NCBI GenBank assembly: GCA_029258495.1
Contig: JARHYV010000311.1
Location: forward strand, 1 to 30,516
Source: Faecousia sp.
GTDB taxonomy: Bacteria > Bacillota > Clostridia > Oscillospirales > Oscillospiraceae
Direction of reading: 5' to 3'
DNA: 30,516 nucleotides
A model generated the notes under the pieces. It was not told the DNA's origin. It searched no databases and saw only the letters and a list, made by a program, of their open reading frames with translations. Position numbers and translations under genes: made by a program. Positions 22,493-30,516 of this stretch are shown piece after piece (the first letter of the stretch is position 1; each line of letters starts with the position of its first letter).

Positions 22493-23473
22493 GTGGTGAA
22501 GAAATTGGCGATGGCTTTGTTCACAATATTTGTTGCAGTGATTGTGATGTTTGTCGTCATTCAGCAGATGCCCGGTGATCCGGTAGATATTATGGCAACA
22601 GATATCATGAAACGCGAGAATGTGCAGTATGACATTGCCTACGATAGGGCAAAGGCAATTCTGAACTATGACCCGGATATGCCGATTGTTCAGCGGTTCG
22701 GCAACTATGTCAAGGGGATCGTGACCGGAAATCTGGGTGTCAGCATGACCTATCAGAAGAGCGTTGCGTCGGTGGTAGGCGGTGCGCTGCCTTGGACACT
22801 TCTGGTCGTCAGCCTTTCGCTGTTTTTATCGTTTGGTGTCGGCATCCTCTTGGGCATATACATCGCGTGGAAACGAAGTAAGGTCATGAATACGGTTCTC
22901 ATCGGCTATCAGTCGATTTTCGGAGCCATCCCCAACTATGTGTTGGGATACCTGCTTGTCTTTTTCCTGTCGGTCAAATTGGGTTGGTTCCCGGCACGAG
23001 GGGCATACAGCACCAGTGTGGATCCCGGGTTCAATTTCCCGTTCATTATGGATGTGCTGCACCATGCATGTCTTCCGGTGCTCACATTCTTCCTGACCAC
23101 GGTTGCAGGATGGATCATTTCCATGAAAGCAAACGCTCTGAGCGTTCTGGGTGAGGACTACATTACATATGCGCAGGTTCGCGGCTTGTCCAATCGACGG
23201 ATCATCACGACCTATCTGAGCAAGAATGCACTGCTCCCTCTGGTGACCAGTCTGGCAGTCCATTTCGGTCTGCTGTTCGGCGGCTCTCCGCTGATTGAAA
23301 ATCTCTTCTTCTACCCCGGTGTCGGATATTATCTGAACAAAGCCATCTCTGCAAGAGATTATCCTCTGATGCAGGGCATGTTCTTCATCATCATCGTGAT
23401 GGTCGTGCTTTCCAGCTTTGTGGCAGAATTCCTGTACAAGTATCTGAACCCGCGGCTGAGAGATGCCCGTTAA
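22493..23473 (+). CDS. Peptide ABC transporter permease, OppB/DppB type
   Basis: The first gene of the operon encodes a 326-residue permease with about six helices. Hallmarks are the opening helix followed by QQMPGDPVD (DppB-type MPGDP), then the ATPase-contact region (ALSVLGEDYITYAQVRGLSN) and the ending SFVAEFLYKYLNPRLRDAR. It transports oligopeptides or related solutes with the DppC-type partner 25 bases downstream. The frame is open upstream to a TTG at 22463. The GTG at 22493 is chosen because GAGGAG (22478-22483) lies nine bases before it; GTG 22496 is also possible. Confidence 0.92.
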   Translation: MVKKLAMALFTIFVAVIVMFVVIQQMPGDPVDIMATDIMKRENVQYDIAYDRAKAILNYDPDMPIVQRFGNYVKGIVTGNLGVSMTYQKSVASVVGGALPWTLLVVSLSLFLSFGVGILLGIYIAWKRSKVMNTVLIGYQSIFGAIPNYVLGYLLVFFLSVKLGWFPARGAYSTSVDPGFNFPFIMDVLHHACLPVLTFFLTTVAGWIISMKANALSVLGEDYITYAQVRGLSNRRIITTYLSKNALLPLVTSLAVHFGLLFGGSPLIENLFFYPGVGYYLNKAISARDYPLMQGMFFIIIVMVVLSSFVAEFLYKYLNPRLRDAR

Positions 23474-23498
23474 AGAACGGTGAGAAAGGGTGAAGACC

Positions 23499-24392
23499 AT
23501 GATGAAACATGCACAGCAAACGAAAACCCCGGGACTGCAGAAGACCAACGGCGTGAAGTACTTCTTTCATTCCATCTGGAAGAACAAAATGTCCCGGAGT
23601 GGTTTGATCATTCTGATACTGTTCTTGGCGATGGCGATTTTGGGGCCGCTCTTTTTAACACCTCCTCAAGCGGACTACCTCCACCGCCTTCAGGGGCCGT
23701 CTGCACAGCACCTTCTGGGAACGGACTATGCCGGCAAGGATACACTGGTACAGCTGATCTTGGGCGCGAAGGATGTCCTTTTGGTTGCTTTCTTTGCAGG
23801 CGTTATCTCGGTGACGATCGCTTGTATCGTGGGTGTGGTATCCGGACTGTTGGGTGGAAAAGTGGATGCTGTTCTTTCTCTTATCACCAATGTGGTGGTA
23901 ACGATCCCCAGTTTCCCCATTACGATGGTGCTTTCTATGATCATCTCGGTGTCGAACCCGTTGATGTTTGGTCTGGTACTGAGTATCCAGTCTTGGGCAG
24001 GTCTGGCTAAGGCGATCCGCTCACAGGTTCTGATCATCAAGAACAAGGAATTTATTGAGGCAAGCCGGATCCTCGGCATCAGCACCTTCAATATTATTGT
24101 AAACGATGTGATCCCCAATATTATTTCCTATATTGCGGTGAACTTCATCAGCATGATGAAAGAGGCAATCATGGCTGCTGTGGGTCTGATGTATCTGGGG
24201 TTGGTTCCGTTCCAAGGGAACCATTGGGGCATGATGATCCAGCTGTCGCTGACAGTCAGCGGAGCGATGATGGGCTCCGGTGCAATCTTCTATTTCCTGG
24301 CACCTGTATTCTGCATTATTCTGTTCCAGCTTGGGTGCTACCTGTTTGCAACCGGTCTGGATGAAGCGTTGAATCCCAGATTGAGAACCTGA
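23499..24392 (+). CDS. Peptide ABC transporter permease, OppC/DppC type
   Basis: The second permease has 297 residues. After a hydrophilic start, FFHSIWKNKMSRSGLIILI opens the first helix, as in DppC proteins. GTDYAGKDTLVQLILGAKD is the usual GTDxxGRD motif with small changes. The loop IKNKEFIEASRILGIS is the ATPase contact, and the end is DEALNPRLRT. AAGGG lies eight bases upstream of ATG 23499; GTG 23490 is a weaker alternative. It is followed by the first ATPase after 17 bases, so translation is probably coupled. Confidence 0.93.
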   Translation: MMKHAQQTKTPGLQKTNGVKYFFHSIWKNKMSRSGLIILILFLAMAILGPLFLTPPQADYLHRLQGPSAQHLLGTDYAGKDTLVQLILGAKDVLLVAFFAGVISVTIACIVGVVSGLLGGKVDAVLSLITNVVVTIPSFPITMVLSMIISVSNPLMFGLVLSIQSWAGLAKAIRSQVLIIKNKEFIEASRILGISTFNIIVNDVIPNIISYIAVNFISMMKEAIMAAVGLMYLGLVPFQGNHWGMMIQLSLTVSGAMMGSGAIFYFLAPVFCIILFQLGCYLFATGLDEALNPRLRT

Positions 24393-24409
24393 TAAGAGGT
24401 GATAAATAT

Positions 24410-25426
24410 ATGGAACCTATCATTGAAATACGGGATCTGTCCGTAGATTTTCAGACCAATGGCGGCAGACTCCGGGCTGTGGATCATGTGACCATGAACA
24501 TCAACCGGGGGGAGATCGTCGGCATCATCGGGGAAAGCGGAAGTGGCAAGACGACACTGACCTCCAGTATCCTGAGAACCATTCGGGCACCCGGACGAAT
24601 TGCAGAGGGCGAAGTGATCTATCACTGCCGGGACGGCAGAACGGTGGATCTGCTGAAACTGACGGAAAAGGAATACAATTCCTATCGGTGGGCAGATATC
24701 ACGACAGTTTTTCAGGCGGCTCAGAATGTTTTGAATCCCACCCTTCGGGTGAAGGAGCACTTTATCGAAACGGCACTGGCACATGACCCCAAGATGACCA
24801 AAAGTCAGATCATGGACAGGGCAGCCGAGTTGTGTAAGAAGGTTCGTCTGGAGGAGCGTGTGCTTGAGAGCTATCCGCATCAGCTTTCGGGCGGAATGAA
24901 ACAGAGAGTCATCATTGCATTGAGTCTGCTGCTGAACCCGGAGCTTTTGATCCTGGATGAACCGACCACGGCACTGGATGTCATTACGCAGTGGTATATT
25001 TTGGATATTCTGCGGAAGATCCATGAGGAAAGCGGGATCACCATGGTGTTCTGCACCCATGATGTGGCGATCATCGGATCCATTGTGGATCGGATCGCAG
25101 TGATGTATGCAGGTGAGATCGTGGAGTACGGAAAACTGGAGGATGTATTCCTGCGACCGTCCCATCCTTACAGCAGAGGTCTCATCCATGCGGTGCCATC
25201 TCTTCGGGATGACATTTCCAAGCGTGAGGCGATCCCGGGGTATCCGCCCAATCTGTTAAAACTGGAACCCGGATGCCGGTTTGCTCCCAGATGTTTTCTC
25301 AAGGAACAGGGCAAATGCGATGGCATTGCAGGATGTGCAGACGGTTTGATCGAGTTGGGGGATACGCAGCAGTACACCCTTTGCAAATATTGGAAGGAGG
25401 TAAAAGCCCTTGCCAGCACTGATTGA
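24410..25426 (+). CDS. Peptide ABC transporter ATP-binding protein, OppD/DppD type
   Basis: This 338-residue ATPase has Walker A GESGSGKT at 41-48, Q-loop Gln102, the signature LSGGMKQR at 159-166 and Walker B LLILDE at 179-184. The C-terminal OppD/DppD extension includes the conserved PGCRFAPRCFLKEQGKC cysteine cluster. It powers transport on the cytoplasmic face together with the OppF-type partner, whose start codon lies inside the end of this gene (17-base overlap). AAGAGGTGA precedes the ATG. Confidence 0.95.
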   Translation: MEPIIEIRDLSVDFQTNGGRLRAVDHVTMNINRGEIVGIIGESGSGKTTLTSSILRTIRAPGRIAEGEVIYHCRDGRTVDLLKLTEKEYNSYRWADITTVFQAAQNVLNPTLRVKEHFIETALAHDPKMTKSQIMDRAAELCKKVRLEERVLESYPHQLSGGMKQRVIIALSLLLNPELLILDEPTTALDVITQWYILDILRKIHEESGITMVFCTHDVAIIGSIVDRIAVMYAGEIVEYGKLEDVFLRPSHPYSRGLIHAVPSLRDDISKREAIPGYPPNLLKLEPGCRFAPRCFLKEQGKCDGIAGCADGLIELGDTQQYTLCKYWKEVKALASTD

Positions 25427-26417
25427 ATTAAAAAATGCCGGAATCAAATTCACAAACGGTTCCGGAAGAAAGAAACAGACCATTCAGGCACTGACCGGCG
25501 TGGATCTTACCTTGCAGCAGGGTGAGATCGTGGCAGTCGTTGGAGAAAGCGGCTGCGGCAAAACGACCATGGGCAAGCTGATCGCAGGGATCCACAAGCC
25601 CACAGAGGGACAGGTGCTGTACAAAGGAAGAGATATCTGGTCTTTGCGGGGAAAGGATTACCACGAATACCGCATGGGTATCCAGATGGTGCATCAGGAC
25701 AGCTATGCGGCATTGAACCCCAATAAAACCATTTTCCAGTCGCTGTCCCTGCCGCTTTTGCAGCACCATCTGGTCAAGAATGAGCAGGAGGCACTTGCCT
25801 ATCTTTCCGAACTCCTTCTGGATGTTGGTCTGACTCCGCCGGAGATGTTCTTGGAGAAATATCCGCATCAGCTTTCCGGCGGTCAGCGGCAGCGTTTGCT
25901 GCTGGCACGGGCGCTCTCGGTGAAACCGGAGCTGATCGTGGCGGATGAACCGGTATCCATGGTGGATGTGTCCATGAGAATTTCCCTCCTGAGTCTGATG
26001 GCTAAGATGAAGGAGAAGTACAATGTCAGTTTCCTCTACATCACCCATGATCTGGGAACGGCACGCTATATCGCCGCATCCGGACGGATCGTCGTGATGT
26101 ATCTGGGACGGATGATCGAGACCAATGCCATTCAGCGTGCCATTGATGAGCCGCTGCATCCGTATTTCAATGCATTGATCTCTGCGGTTCCGGAGGCCAA
26201 TCCCAAACTGCGCAGCAATTTCGTCAAGGAGCTGCCTTTGAGGTCGTTGGATCTGCCGAACCTCTTGGATCTGCCCAAGGGCTGCAAGTTCCATCCCAGA
26301 TGCCCTTATTGCGAAGAGATCTGCATGTGTGAAGAACCAAAGCTTACACCGCTGAATGGAGGTATGGTCGCATGTCACAGAGCGGAAGAAATTCTAAAAA
26401 GGAAAAATTCCCGATAG
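25410..26417 (+). CDS. Peptide ABC transporter ATP-binding protein, OppF/DppF type
   Basis: The second ATPase has 335 residues. Walker A GESGCGKT is at 45-52, Q-loop Gln96, the signature LSGGQRQR at 155-162, and Walker B LIVADE at 175-180. The switch histidine follows in YITHDLGTARY. A Cys-containing C-terminal extension (PKGCKFHPRCPYCEEICMCEEP) is usual for the family. The start is TTG at 25410, supported by AAGGAGG nine bases upstream inside the preceding gene. It overlaps the previous coding end by 17 bases and the next start by 46, a compact coupled arrangement. The stop is TAG. Confidence 0.94.
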   Translation: MPALIELKNAGIKFTNGSGRKKQTIQALTGVDLTLQQGEIVAVVGESGCGKTTMGKLIAGIHKPTEGQVLYKGRDIWSLRGKDYHEYRMGIQMVHQDSYAALNPNKTIFQSLSLPLLQHHLVKNEQEALAYLSELLLDVGLTPPEMFLEKYPHQLSGGQRQRLLLARALSVKPELIVADEPVSMVDVSMRISLLSLMAKMKEKYNVSFLYITHDLGTARYIAASGRIVVMYLGRMIETNAIQRAIDEPLHPYFNALISAVPEANPKLRSNFVKELPLRSLDLPNLLDLPKGCKFHPRCPYCEEICMCEEPKLTPLNGGMVACHRAEEILKRKNSR

Positions 26418-26656
26418 AGCTGAGTCAGGTCGTTGCTTTTTTGCGGCTGATTGCTGCTATGACAGGGACGCTTTTGGCATTGAGCGTGATCTTTTTCCTG
26501 CTTAGTCCCAAGACTCCGGAGGCAACCGTTGCCTATGTAATGACGATCGCTGTAAATCTGGCAGCCTGTGCCGGATCGCTGATCGGAGCATGGAAACTGG
26601 ATCAGAAGGATGAGCAGCTGCAGGAGAAGGAAGAACGCTGCTGCGCTGTCGGGTAA
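26372..26656 (+). CDS. Small two-helix membrane protein, unknown function
   Basis: The 94-residue product has a basic N-terminus, hydrophobic segments at about 24-44 and 50-71, and a charged tail (KLDQKDEQLQEKEERCC) that may be helical or coiled. It starts within the 3' end of the OppF-type gene (46-base overlap in another frame), with GGAGG nine bases before the ATG, and ends 13 bases before the acetyltransferase start. Its place in the operon suggests an accessory role with the transporter. I recognise no family. Confidence 0.7.
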   Translation: MSQSGRNSKKEKFPIELSQVVAFLRLIAAMTGTLLALSVIFFLLSPKTPEATVAYVMTIAVNLAACAGSLIGAWKLDQKDEQLQEKEERCCAVG

Positions 26657-26669
26657 GGAGCGTGACGGA

Positions 26670-27653
26670 ATGAACACGATGTTTACAGCTGTGAAAACCG
26701 AAGACCAGATACATGGAGCCATGGCTCTGTTCAATGGGTGTACTGCCGCAGGGGAAACATTGTTCAAGCCCATGCGCACGGTGCAGGAATTTTCCGACTT
26801 TTTCCTTGTGCGCAAGGATGGTGTCCAGACCGTGTGCCTCAGTGACGGCGGTGACGGATGCTTTGCCAGCGGCTGCCTGAGTGAGGATAAAACCAAGGGC
26901 TATATCACATATCTGGCAGTTCGAAAAGATCTGCGGCGGCAGGGGGTGGGAACCGGCCTGCTGAAAGCACTGGAGGCAGCCCTGCGATCCATGGCAGATC
27001 AGCAGATCAGCTGTTTCGAGGCAACATTCTTCAATCCCATGAATTTTGTCTGGATCGTTCCGGGAACCAAGGATCATGAGCATCCCAATGCGCCCGGTGT
27101 CGATGTAGCCGGCGGAGGGTATCTGTTCCTGAAAAATATGGGCTATCGGGATTATGCCGTCCAGAACGCATATCATCTGAATTTGCAGAGCTATCAGCTG
27201 ACAGATGCCATGGAGCGGAAAAAGCAGGAGCTGGGCTCCAAGGGAATTCAAATCACCACCTATGATCCTGCCGTACATACCGGTCTTGAGGAGCTGCTGC
27301 GAGATCTGGACAATGATCTGTGGTATCGCGAGATCACCCAGACTGTTGCAGACAAAAACGGCGCACCGCTTTTGATCGTGGATTGGAACGGCAGAGCCAT
27401 GGGCTTTACCGGGCCGCTGAAGGTTCAGGAAAACGGCAGGGGATACTTAGCCGGAGTGGGCGTTCACAGTGAATGCCGCGGAATGGGCGTGGGCAAGGTG
27501 ATGTTCGGAGAGCTGTGCGTGCAGCTCAAAGCCTTGGGGGCGCGCTATATGACGCTCTTTACCGGTGAAACCAATCCTGCCAGAAACATTTACGAGGCTC
27601 AGGGATTTAAGATCGTCAGAACCTGGGCAGATATGCGGAAAACAGTCCGATGA
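26670..27653 (+). CDS. Tandem GNAT N-acetyltransferase
   Basis: The 327-residue protein carries two GNAT folds. The first (about 1-170) has the acetyl-CoA loop LAVRKDLRRQGVGTGLLKALE. The second (about 200-327) has GVGVHSECRGMGVGKVMFGE and the ending TGETNPARNIYEAQGFKIVR. Both have the R/Q-x-x-G-x-G/A phosphate-binding signature, so either may be active. Acceptors in this fold range from amino sugars and peptides to aminoglycosides and ribosomal proteins. In this operon acetylation of an imported peptide or amino sugar is plausible, but unproven. ATG 26670 has TAAGGAG nine bases upstream; an in-frame ATG at 26610 lacks support and overlaps the small membrane protein. Confidence 0.88.
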   Translation: MNTMFTAVKTEDQIHGAMALFNGCTAAGETLFKPMRTVQEFSDFFLVRKDGVQTVCLSDGGDGCFASGCLSEDKTKGYITYLAVRKDLRRQGVGTGLLKALEAALRSMADQQISCFEATFFNPMNFVWIVPGTKDHEHPNAPGVDVAGGGYLFLKNMGYRDYAVQNAYHLNLQSYQLTDAMERKKQELGSKGIQITTYDPAVHTGLEELLRDLDNDLWYREITQTVADKNGAPLLIVDWNGRAMGFTGPLKVQENGRGYLAGVGVHSECRGMGVGKVMFGELCVQLKALGARYMTLFTGETNPARNIYEAQGFKIVRTWADMRKTVR

Positions 27654-27701
27654 CATGCGGAAGGCTTATCTGCCCTTGAAATTGAAAAGGAGATCGGAAT
27701 A

Positions 27702-28409
27702 ATGACAACGGATGGTAGAAAAGTCATCATGGCCATTGGCGGTCATGTGGGCGATGCGGAACTCACCTGCGGCGGTGTGTTGGCAACTGCCAGTCTTCGG
27801 GGAGATCACATCATCACGGTGGCGATGACCGGCGGAGAAAGAGGTGTTCCGGCAGGAATGACGGTTGCCCAGTACCGCAAGCAGAAGGAAGAAGAGGCAA
27901 CGACTTTCGCCCGGATGCTCGGCGGTGATGCGATCGTGATGCCCTATGTAGACGGAGAGCTGCCTGAAACCGATGAGGTGAAATTGCAGCTGTGTGATCT
28001 GATCCGCAAGCATAAGCCGGATGTGCTGCTGACCCATTGGAAGAACAGTATGCATAAGGATCATATGGCGACCCATCGGATTGTAAAGGATGCGCAGTTC
28101 TTTGCAGGACTGCCTGCCATTGAACGGGAATATCCGGCACACTTTGCGGCCGGCCCCTACTATGCGGAGAACTGGGAGGACTCGGAAGGATATGTGCCCT
28201 ATACCTCGGTAGAGGTTACGCCGGAGGGCTTTGACTTGTGGTACAAGGCGATCTCTACGCACTGGTTTGCGGTTCATTCTCCCAGTTTCCATTACCGGGA
28301 TTTTTATGCAACGCTTATGAAGATGCGGGGCTACCTGTGCCGCAGAGCCTATGCAGAAACCTTTACGGTGGATGAGATCGAGAAAAAAGAGTTCAAAACT
28401 TCATTCTAA
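27702..28409 (+). CDS. PIG-L/LmbE family deacetylase-like protein
   Basis: The 235-residue protein matches PIG-L deacetylases, zinc enzymes that remove N-acetyl groups from GlcNAc-type substrates (for example MshB, BshB). The first motif, usually AHPDDxE, reads GHVGDAE. His15 and Asp18 can still bind zinc, but the first Asp, which acts as general base in characterised members, is Gly17. The second motif is MHKDH with His121 as the expected third ligand. Neighbouring acetyltransferase and peptide transporter genes suggest a shared substrate. AAGGAG lies nine bases before the ATG. Size is normal and the end is intact. Confidence 0.9.
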   Translation: MTTDGRKVIMAIGGHVGDAELTCGGVLATASLRGDHIITVAMTGGERGVPAGMTVAQYRKQKEEEATTFARMLGGDAIVMPYVDGELPETDEVKLQLCDLIRKHKPDVLLTHWKNSMHKDHMATHRIVKDAQFFAGLPAIEREYPAHFAAGPYYAENWEDSEGYVPYTSVEVTPEGFDLWYKAISTHWFAVHSPSFHYRDFYATLMKMRGYLCRRAYAETFTVDEIEKKEFKTSF

Positions 28410-28432
28410 GTCCGAAAAATTGTATTGTATGC

Positions 28433-28453
28433 CAGCTGACTGAAATTCAGCTG
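28433..28453 (+). other. Stem-loop before the peptide-binding protein gene
   Basis: CAGCTGA and TCAGCTG (7 bp) enclose a 7-base loop and lie 19 bases upstream of the start codon. With no T run it is not a good terminator. It may stabilise or separate the binding-protein mRNA, as is common before abundant binding proteins. Confidence 0.4.
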
Positions 28454-28472
28454 AAAATAACAGGGAGGAATT

Positions 28473-30368
28473 ATGATGAAAAAGTTCAATCGCATTGCTG
28501 CATTCACGCTTGCGGCCCTTATGGCGGCATCAGCCTTTGCAGGCTGCGGCAATCAGAACACACAAGGCCCTGACGGCGGTCAGGATACAACGCAAGTACA
28601 GCCCAATCTGGACGGTGTGGATAATGGGCTTACGATGCATGTGGAGGGAGAGGTCGATAAGACCAAAACCCTGACCACCCTGATCAACTGTGACGCAACA
28701 CCTGCATTCAATGGCAACCCCTTTGACGAAACAGCCGGTGTCAACTGGTCTGTGCAGCCGTTTATGTACGATTATCTGGCATTTTTTGCGCCTCTGCCTG
28801 AGCGAACCTACAAGAATTCCTTGTTGGAGAGCTATACCTTTGAAGATAAGGTGATGACCCTCAAGCTGCTGCCCGGACTCAAGTGGAGCGATGGCACAGC
28901 TCTGGATGCGGATGATCTGATGACTCATTTTTACTGTGAGCTTATCAGCAATCCGGTCTGGAACTACATGGATAAGCTGGAGAAGGTGGATGATCTGTCG
29001 GTTTAGATCACCTTCGTGGACGAAAGTGATCTGCTGCTGAACCTGGTGATCCGCAATCCCATTCGCACGCCCAACGAGATTTTCGGAAAGTGGGCAGACC
29101 AGTTCAAGGAAGTAGCCGAAACCATGCGTGAGTTTGATGAAACAAGCAATCGCTGGAAGGTCACTCAGGAAGGTGTGGAAAAAAATGCTGAGATCAAGCG
29201 TGATCTGCTGACCTATAAGCCGGCACCCAACGAAGTGGTTTGCAGCGGCCCCTATGTCATCGACAGATACAACACTTCCGAGGTCCTCTTCAAGCCCAAC
29301 CCTGAATTCCGCAAGGAAATGCTGATCACTTCCATTCGCGGACTTCGTCCCGGCGACTCTCAGGCATTCTCCACGGCGATCCTTGCGCAGGAGTATACCA
29401 TCGAAAACGGCGGTCTGAATGCGGATATGTCCAAGCAGGTGGATCTGACCTATAAGGACACCCTGAGAAAGGTATTCGCACCTGAGCTGTCCCAGGTCGG
29501 CTATACCATGAATACGGAGAAATACCCCCTGAATTTGGTGGAGGTCAGAAAAGCCATCAGCATGGCCATCGACCGCAACAGCCTGCTTGCCGTTGCAGAG
29601 CCCGGCAGCTTTAATGGCAGCATCCAGAATGCAGGACTGATCCCCTCTATCGTCGATACATACACGGATAAGAGCTTTGTGGATTCTCTGGTCAAGTATG
29701 AGTACAATCCGGATGAGGCGGCAAAACTTCTGGAGTCCATCGGCTGGACAAAGAACGGCAATCAGTGGGTGGATGACAAGGGTGAGTCCCCTGTGATCAC
29801 GCTGGCAACCATCAGCAGCTGGCCCTCTTTCATGATGACCGGCGAGGCAATCAATCAGATGCTCACAGACTTTGGTTTCAAGGTTGAATTCAAGCCCATG
29901 GAGTTTGGCGTTTGGAATGACTTTACCAAGGGTGATGAGAAAATGCTGAGCTGCGCATTTGTTGCCGCATCTCCCTCTTTTGCACATCCTTGGGAGTGTT
30001 TCAATGATCTTTACATCGCCAATCCCCGTACCGGCTGGGGCAAACTGGAACCCGGTCAGGAGAGAATTGTGGAAGATCCCGTAGACGGCAAGGAATACAA
30101 TGTTTCTCAGATCCTGAACCAGATGTTCATCTCTACGGATCAGGCGGAATTGAAGGAACTGACACAGCAGATGATGAAACTGTCCAACGACCTGTGCGTG
30201 TACTACTCCGTACTGGAAAAAGGCGCGCCTGTCCGCGTTTATGATCCCAAGCTGTGCCTGCCCGAGGCTGAGATGAACGCATTGCAGAGTGACTACATGT
30301 ACTTTGGCAATCTGAACACTATGCTGGCAAAGATGCTCATGGAGGATCAGCTTTACTTTGTAAAGTAA
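28473..30368 (+). pseudogene. Family 5 peptide-binding lipoprotein gene interrupted by an in-frame TAG
   Basis: One frame of 632 codons encodes a typical SBP_bac_5 (OppA/DppA) protein except for TAG at 29004-29006. The N-terminal part (177 residues) has a signal peptide with lipobox SAFAGC (Cys25) and LKWSDGTALDADDLMTHF, a family signature. The same frame continues after TAG with ITFVDESDLLL, SGPYVIDRYNTSE and VRKAISMAIDRNSLLAVAEPG-type features, written here in part as VRKAISMAIDR, through to the end. No frame shift is needed. A single C-to-T change (CAG, Gln) would restore it. No ribosome binding site supports a separate start after the stop. GGGAGG precedes ATG 28473. It should be the binding protein of the Opp-type transporter; a truncated first domain alone would not bind. 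A sequencing or assembly error or suppression remains possible. Confidence 0.88.
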
Positions 30369-30393
30369 TGACAAATTGATACAGCCTGGATAG

Positions 30394-30430
30394 ATTCAGG
30401 GCCAGGCAAAAAAGCCTGGCCCTGAATTTT
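30394..30430. terminator. Terminator of the Opp-type operon
   Basis: A perfect 14-bp stem (30394-30407 with 30414-30427) closes a loop of six A residues and runs into TTTT. It ends the operon 26 bases after the last stop codon and also faces the minus-strand gene at the edge. Confidence 0.92.
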
Positions 30431-30435
30431 GTTGA

Positions 30436-30516
30436 TTAGGTGGAAGACGCTACAAGTCTGCCCCATGCAATTCCCATATGTCCGCCGGAGAGCAGGTGCT
30501 GCTTGAGCTTGCGCTG
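30436..30516 (-). CDS. C-terminal end of an unidentified gene (partial)
   Basis: Read leftward from the window edge, one frame gives 26 codons ending in TAA at 30436-30438, six bases from the terminator. The peptide contains LKQHLLSGGHMGIAWGRLVA, which looks protein-like. The convergent layout with a shared terminator supports a real gene end. It is too short to assign a family. Confidence 0.4.
   Translation of the reverse strand, partial: QRKLKQHLLSGGHMGIAWGRLVASST

Noticed and set aside
29004..29006. UAG as pyrrolysine or a general codon reassignment
   Set aside because: The hydrolase at 1661, the XRE regulator at 20041-20043 and the OppF-type ATPase at 26415-26417 end in TAG. No pyl genes or insertion element structure are visible in the window.
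29016..30368. The C-terminal part of the peptide-binding protein as a separate gene
   Set aside because: The only start is a GTG without a ribosome binding site, and the piece lacks a signal peptide and the first domain half.
28530..30374. A 614-codon open frame opposite the peptide-binding protein
   Set aside because: It is a shadow of a recognisable SBP_bac_5 sequence on the plus strand. It matters little that it has no stop while the sense gene has one, since the sense protein matches its family on both sides of the TAG.
1..30516. Search for tRNA, rRNA, CRISPR, insertion sequences and prophage
   Set aside because: No cloverleaf, regularly spaced repeats, transposase motifs or phage genes were recognised by eye in any gap. 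A tRNAscan, Infernal and ISfinder search would be decisive.

Overview
The window looks like chromosomal DNA from a Gram-positive anaerobe of the Clostridia, probably a gut or rumen member of the Oscillospiraceae/Ruminococcaceae type. That placement is an inference. It rests on strong AGGAGG-type ribosome binding sites with some GTG and TTG starts, lipobox signal peptides on the solute-binding proteins, an xPxTG-like wall-anchored BspA-type surface protein, YesM/YesN and LplB/YtcP-type systems, and roughly balanced G+C in genes with AT-rich gaps. I saw no rRNA, tRNA, CRISPR array, insertion sequence or phage gene.

Left part (1-7.7 kb), mixed genes: the N-terminal part of a UvrD-like helicase (minus, cut by the window edge), an alpha/beta hydrolase of the BAAT/acyl-CoA thioesterase type (minus), a 901-residue secreted surface protein with leucine-rich repeats (plus), a short FUSC/aromatic-acid-exporter-like membrane protein (plus) and an SDR oxidoreductase (minus). 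Most transcription units end in clear hairpin terminators.

Middle part (7.7-17.6 kb), a glycan-use locus: a DUF4838 glycoside-hydrolase-like protein and a secreted GH30 hydrolase (both minus) lie divergent from an LplB-YtcP-YtcQ-type CUT1 sugar ABC transporter (plus). A YesM-type sensor kinase (minus) and a YesN-type AraC response regulator (plus) follow, divergent from each other. The parts list resembles the aldouronate (glucuronoxylan fragment) clusters of Paenibacillus, with DUF4838 where a GH67 alpha-glucuronidase would be expected. The hydrolase/transporter intergenic region carries a 13-bp perfect inverted repeat that could be the regulator's operator pair.

Next (17.7-22.1 kb): an NSS-family sodium symporter divergent from an XRE regulator, then a QueG-like double [4Fe-4S] protein and a beta-lactamase-fold serine hydrolase facing each other across a shared terminator.

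Right part (22.4-30.4 kb), one long plus-strand operon: Opp/Dpp-type permeases, two ATPases, a two-helix small membrane protein, a tandem GNAT acetyltransferase, a PIG-L family deacetylase lacking the usual catalytic base, and a family 5 peptide-binding lipoprotein whose frame is broken by a single in-frame TAG. With the nearby serine hydrolase the set suggests uptake and processing of a (muro)peptide or N-acylated peptide, but with its binding protein apparently inactivated in this sequence. A strong terminator closes the operon, and 26 C-terminal codons of an unidentified minus-strand gene reach the right edge.
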